From Streptomyces cellostaticus (lineage in GTDB: Bacteria > Actinomycetota > Actinomycetes > Streptomycetales > Streptomycetaceae), in the NCBI RefSeq assembly GCF_023630175.1, contig NZ_JALLIN010000011.1, positions 93,710 through 157,709 of the forward strand: a stretch of 64,000 bases of DNA, in the 5' to 3' direction. The notes beneath the pieces were generated by a model that did not search any database, was not told where the DNA came from, and saw only the letters and a program-made list of their open reading frames with translations. Shown piece by piece: positions 61,493-64,000 of the stretch. Both the position numbers and the translations under genes were made by a program. Each line of letters begins with the position of its first letter. Positions within the stretch are counted from its first letter, which is position 1.

Positions 61493-62848
61493 TCAGCCGG
61501 TGTACTCGTCGGCCGTGCCCAGCGCCGCGTCCAGGGCCGCCAGGCCCTCCTTCAGCTCGGCCTCGGTCACATTGCACGGCGGCACCACATGGGTGCGGTT
61601 CATGTTCACGAAGGGCCACAGGCCGTTCCGCTTGGCGGTGGCCGCGAAGGCGGCCATGGGGGCGTTCGCCTCACCGGCCGCGTTGTACGGCACCAGCGGC
61701 TCGCGGGTCTCCCGGTTCTTCACCAGGTCCAGCGCCCAGAACATGCCGGTGCCGCGGACCTCGCCCACGCTCGGGTGCCGCGCGGCCAGTTCGGCCAGGG
61801 CCGGCCCGAGCACGCTCTCGCCGAGCCGCCTGGCGTTCTCGACGACGCCCTCCTCGGCCATCACGCCGATCGTGGCGACGGCGGCGGCGCAGGCCAGCGG
61901 GTGCCCGGAGTAGGTGAGGCCGCCGGGGTAGGGCCGCCTGCCGAAGGTCTCGGCGATCTCGGCGGAGATGGCGACCCCGCCGAGCGGCACGTAACCGGAG
62001 TTCACGCCCTTGGCGAAGGTCATCAGGTCGGGCACCACGCCGAACAGGTCGGCCGCGAACCACTCGCCGGTCCGCCCGAACCCGGCCATGACCTCGTCCA
62101 GCACGAAGACGATCCCGTGCCTGTCGCACAGCTCGCGGACGCCGGCCAGGTAGCCGGGCGGCGGCAGCATGATCCCGGCGGTGCCGGGGACGGTCTCCAG
62201 GACGATCGCGGCGACCGTGCCCGGTCCCTCGAAGGCGATCGTCGTCTCCAGGTGCTCCAGGGCCCGCGCGGTCTCCTGCTCCTCGGTCTCGGCGTAGAAG
62301 CGGGAGCGGTACAGGAACGGCGCCCAGAAGTGGACGACACCGGCGGTGCCGCTGTCGGACGGCCAGCGGCGCGGGTCACCGGTGAGGTTCACCGCCTGCT
62401 GGGTGCCGCCGTGGTACGAGCGGTACGCCGAGAGCACCTTCGGGCGGCCCGTGTGCAGCCGGGCCATGCGCACCGCGTGCTCGACGGCGTCCGCGCCGCC
62501 GTTGGTGAAGAAGATCTTGTCCAGGTCACCGGGGGTCCGCTCGGCGATCAGCCGGGCCGCCTCCGAGCGGGCCTCGATCGCGAACGCGGGCGCGAAGGTC
62601 GTCATCCTCGCCGCCTGCTCCTGTATCGCGGCGACGACCTTGGGGTGCTGGTAGCCGATGTTGGTGTAGACGAGCCCGCTGGTGAAGTCCAGGTACCGCT
62701 TGCCGTCGTAGTCCCAGAAGTACGACCCCTCGGCGCCGGCCACGGCGAGCGGGTCGATGAGGTCCTGCGCGGACCAGGAGTGGAAGACGTGCGCGCGGTC
62801 CGCGGCCTTCACTGCGGCACCGGCTTCGGGATGGGGCTGAGGGGTCAT
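61493..62848 (-). CDS. Class III (omega-type) PLP aminotransferase
   Basis: A 451-residue fold-type I aminotransferase: 'YFWDYDGKRYLDFTSGLVYT', 'KIFFTNGGADAVEHAVRMAR', 'AYRSYHGGTQQAVNLTGDPR', 'VLDEVMAGFGRTGEWFAADL' (catalytic Asp), and 'LMTFAKGVNSGYVPLGGVAI' with the PLP lysine. The 'GLTYSGHPLACAAAVATIGV' loop and final 'LAALDAALG' are normal. Length is in the family range. Candidate substrates are omega-amino acids or amines. ATG 62848; a longer frame to 62932 is unlikely. It is followed by the GntR gene and divergent from the kinase gene. Confidence 0.9.
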   Translation of the reverse strand: MTPQPHPEAGAAVKAADRAHVFHSWSAQDLIDPLAVAGAEGSYFWDYDGKRYLDFTSGLVYTNIGYQHPKVVAAIQEQAARMTTFAPAFAIEARSEAARLIAERTPGDLDKIFFTNGGADAVEHAVRMARLHTGRPKVLSAYRSYHGGTQQAVNLTGDPRRWPSDSGTAGVVHFWAPFLYRSRFYAETEEQETARALEHLETTIAFEGPGTVAAIVLETVPGTAGIMLPPPGYLAGVRELCDRHGIVFVLDEVMAGFGRTGEWFAADLFGVVPDLMTFAKGVNSGYVPLGGVAISAEIAETFGRRPYPGGLTYSGHPLACAAAVATIGVMAEEGVVENARRLGESVLGPALAELAARHPSVGEVRGTGMFWALDLVKNRETREPLVPYNAAGEANAPMAAFAATAKRNGLWPFVNMNRTHVVPPCNVTEAELKEGLAALDAALGTADEYTG

Positions 62849-63005
62849 GCGGCCGAGGGTAGACGGCCTCGCCGCGGTCGCGACATCGGCGTCCTGTTCC
62901 CCGCCCGGGCTGTTACCGAACCGTGGACGCACGTCGGCACGGCTCCCGGCGCGCCCGCACTATTCTCGGTCCGTTGCAGACCTATGGGGGGAAGGCGGCG
63001 CGGGC

Positions 63006-64000
63006 ATGGACAAGCTGGGACCGGGGGACCCGCGGCAGATCGGCGCGTACCGGCTGCTGGCGCGGCTGGGCGCGGGCGGCATGGGGCAGGTGTTCCTGGC
63101 GCGGTCGGACCGGGGCCGTACCGTCGCCGTGAAACTGATCCGCCGGGAACTGGCCGCGCAGGAGGAGTTCCGGGCCCGGTTCCGGCAGGAGGTGGGCTCC
63201 GCGCGCCGGGTCGGCGGGTACTGGACCGCGCCCGTGCTGGACGCGGACACCGAGGCGCCGGTGCCCTGGGTGGCCACCGGGTATGTCGCCGGGCCGAGCC
63301 TCCAGCAGGTCGTCGGGCACGATCACGGGGCGCTGCCCGAGCGGTCGGTGCGCATCCTGGCGGCCGGGCTCGCGCACGCGCTGAAGGACATCCACGCCGC
63401 CGGTATCGTCCACCGCGACCTCAAGCCGTCGAACGTGCTGGTGACGATCGACGGCCCGCGCGTGATCGACTTCGGTATCGCCCGGGCGCTCGAGACGCTG
63501 GCCGGGGACGGCCTGACCCGGACCGGTTCGCTGGTGGGGTCGCCCGGGTTCATGGCGCCGGAGCAGGTGCGCGGGGACCGGGTCACGCCCGCCTGCGACG
63601 TCTTCTGCCTCGGGTCCGTGCTGGCCTACGCGGCGACCGGTGTGCTGCCCTTCGGCGGCGCGAACAGCGGGGTGCACGCCCTGATGTTCCGCATCGCCCA
63701 GGAGGAGCCCGACCTCCAGCGCATGCCGGAGGGCATCGCCGACCTGGTCCGCGAGTGCCTGCGCAAGGATCCGGCCGCCCGTCCCTCGCTGGAGCGGATC
63801 CTGGAGCGGACCGGCGCGGAGGACACCGTCTCCGGGGGCCGCTCCCGCGACCCCTGGCTGCCCGGCGCCCTGGTGGCCCAGCTCGGCCGCCACGCGGTAC
63901 GCCTCCTGGAGGTGGAGGACCCCCACACGGACCCGGACACCCGGGGCGGGGGCGGCCCGGGCGGTGCCCGGGGCCCGCAGGCGCCCACCGGGCCGGGGGG
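63006..64000 (+). CDS. Serine/threonine protein kinase, incomplete at right edge
   Basis: At least 331 residues, no stop before the window ends. Kinase motifs in order: glycine loop 'YRLLARLGAGGMGQVFLARS', Lys in 'RTVAVKLIRRELA', 'IHAAGIVHRDLKPSNVLVTI' (HRD), 'VIDFGIARALETLAG' (DFG), 'GSPGFMAPEQVRGDRVTPAC' (APE) and 'DVFCLGSVLAYAATGVLPFG'. After ~residue 270 a Pro/Gly-rich linker begins, so a transmembrane helix and extracellular sensor may follow outside the window. ATG 63006. It is divergent from the class III aminotransferase. Confidence 0.93.
   Translation, partial: MDKLGPGDPRQIGAYRLLARLGAGGMGQVFLARSDRGRTVAVKLIRRELAAQEEFRARFRQEVGSARRVGGYWTAPVLDADTEAPVPWVATGYVAGPSLQQVVGHDHGALPERSVRILAAGLAHALKDIHAAGIVHRDLKPSNVLVTIDGPRVIDFGIARALETLAGDGLTRTGSLVGSPGFMAPEQVRGDRVTPACDVFCLGSVLAYAATGVLPFGGANSGVHALMFRIAQEEPDLQRMPEGIADLVRECLRKDPAARPSLERILERTGAEDTVSGGRSRDPWLPGALVAQLGRHAVRLLEVEDPHTDPDTRGGGGPGGARGPQAPTGPG

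Noticed and set aside
1..64000. CRISPR arrays, rRNA or tRNA genes
   Set aside because: No regularly spaced direct repeats with spacers, no rRNA sequence and no cloverleaf was seen. The only short periodic repeats are the DLGWD codons (3073-3189) and the 39-bp units (39460-39555).

Overview
The window is a GC-rich actinobacterial chromosome segment, almost certainly from Streptomyces. The evidence is GC-biased third codon positions, GTG and TTG starts, ATGA-coupled genes, an HspR-type (HAIR) operator in front of clpB, SpoIIE/PAS/GAF phosphatases, LuxR/NarL two-component pairs and a CYP107U-like P450. From memory, the order clpB ... pyrE-like ... fba ... tryptophan dioxygenase-kynureninase ... 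P450 ... purA matches the SCO36xx region of S. coelicolor; this was not checked by alignment. No rRNA, tRNA or CRISPR array was seen.

Layout. 1-590 is the end of a sugar ABC-transporter binding protein. 763-3548 is a compact locus: two paralogous PLD-like-sensor/LuxR regulators beside a small exported-looking peptide that carries DLGWD three times at an exact 51-bp period. The peptide gene is translationally coupled to a Rieske-fold protein that has lost its cluster ligands. 3715-7579 holds a flavin/F420-type oxidoreductase, clpB with its heat-shock operator, and a YbjN-domain protein.

7580-28800 is an accessory island. Its organising feature is a class I/II aminotransferase gene, full length at 25228-26409 on the minus strand, followed to the left by six truncated and mutually diverged copies of its 3' part (about 7640, 9231, 16820, 20577, 22374 and 23605). 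All face the same way, and a different small cargo module sits between neighbours. The cargo comprises two toxin-antitoxin pairs in modules of their own, a YoeB/YefM pair next to a SWIM/SNF2/pRiA4b module, a Uma2 nuclease gene with a nonsense codon, a three-gene operon with a two-TM receiver-domain protein, a UPF0158 gene and a DUF1275 membrane protein. Four tails begin at the same codon and share the same non-aminotransferase junction sequence. IS3 and IS5 transposase scraps and a broken phage-type integrase also lie in the island. I interpret it as repeated insertion into one protein-coding gene, each insertion bringing a replacement 3' end.

28900-45900 is mostly core: a Cys/His/Gly-rich membrane protein, DUF2617, a membrane-anchored spermidine-synthase-like protein, an RsbU-like phosphatase, a SRPBCC protein, an aldose epimerase, an orotate phosphoribosyltransferase, class II aldolase, a DHA2 efflux pump, a three-gene tryptophan-to-anthranilate (kynurenine) set, and a hydrolase/acyltransferase pair.

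46163-64000 contains two tandem paralogous two-component systems, a P450, a decayed Uma2 gene, an ABC exporter with a divergent MarR/GbsR regulator and an operator between them, a diacylglycerol-kinase-like protein, purA, an AraC regulator/small ORF/CHAP endolysin-like set, a GntR regulator next to a class III aminotransferase, and the start of a Ser/Thr kinase that runs off the end.
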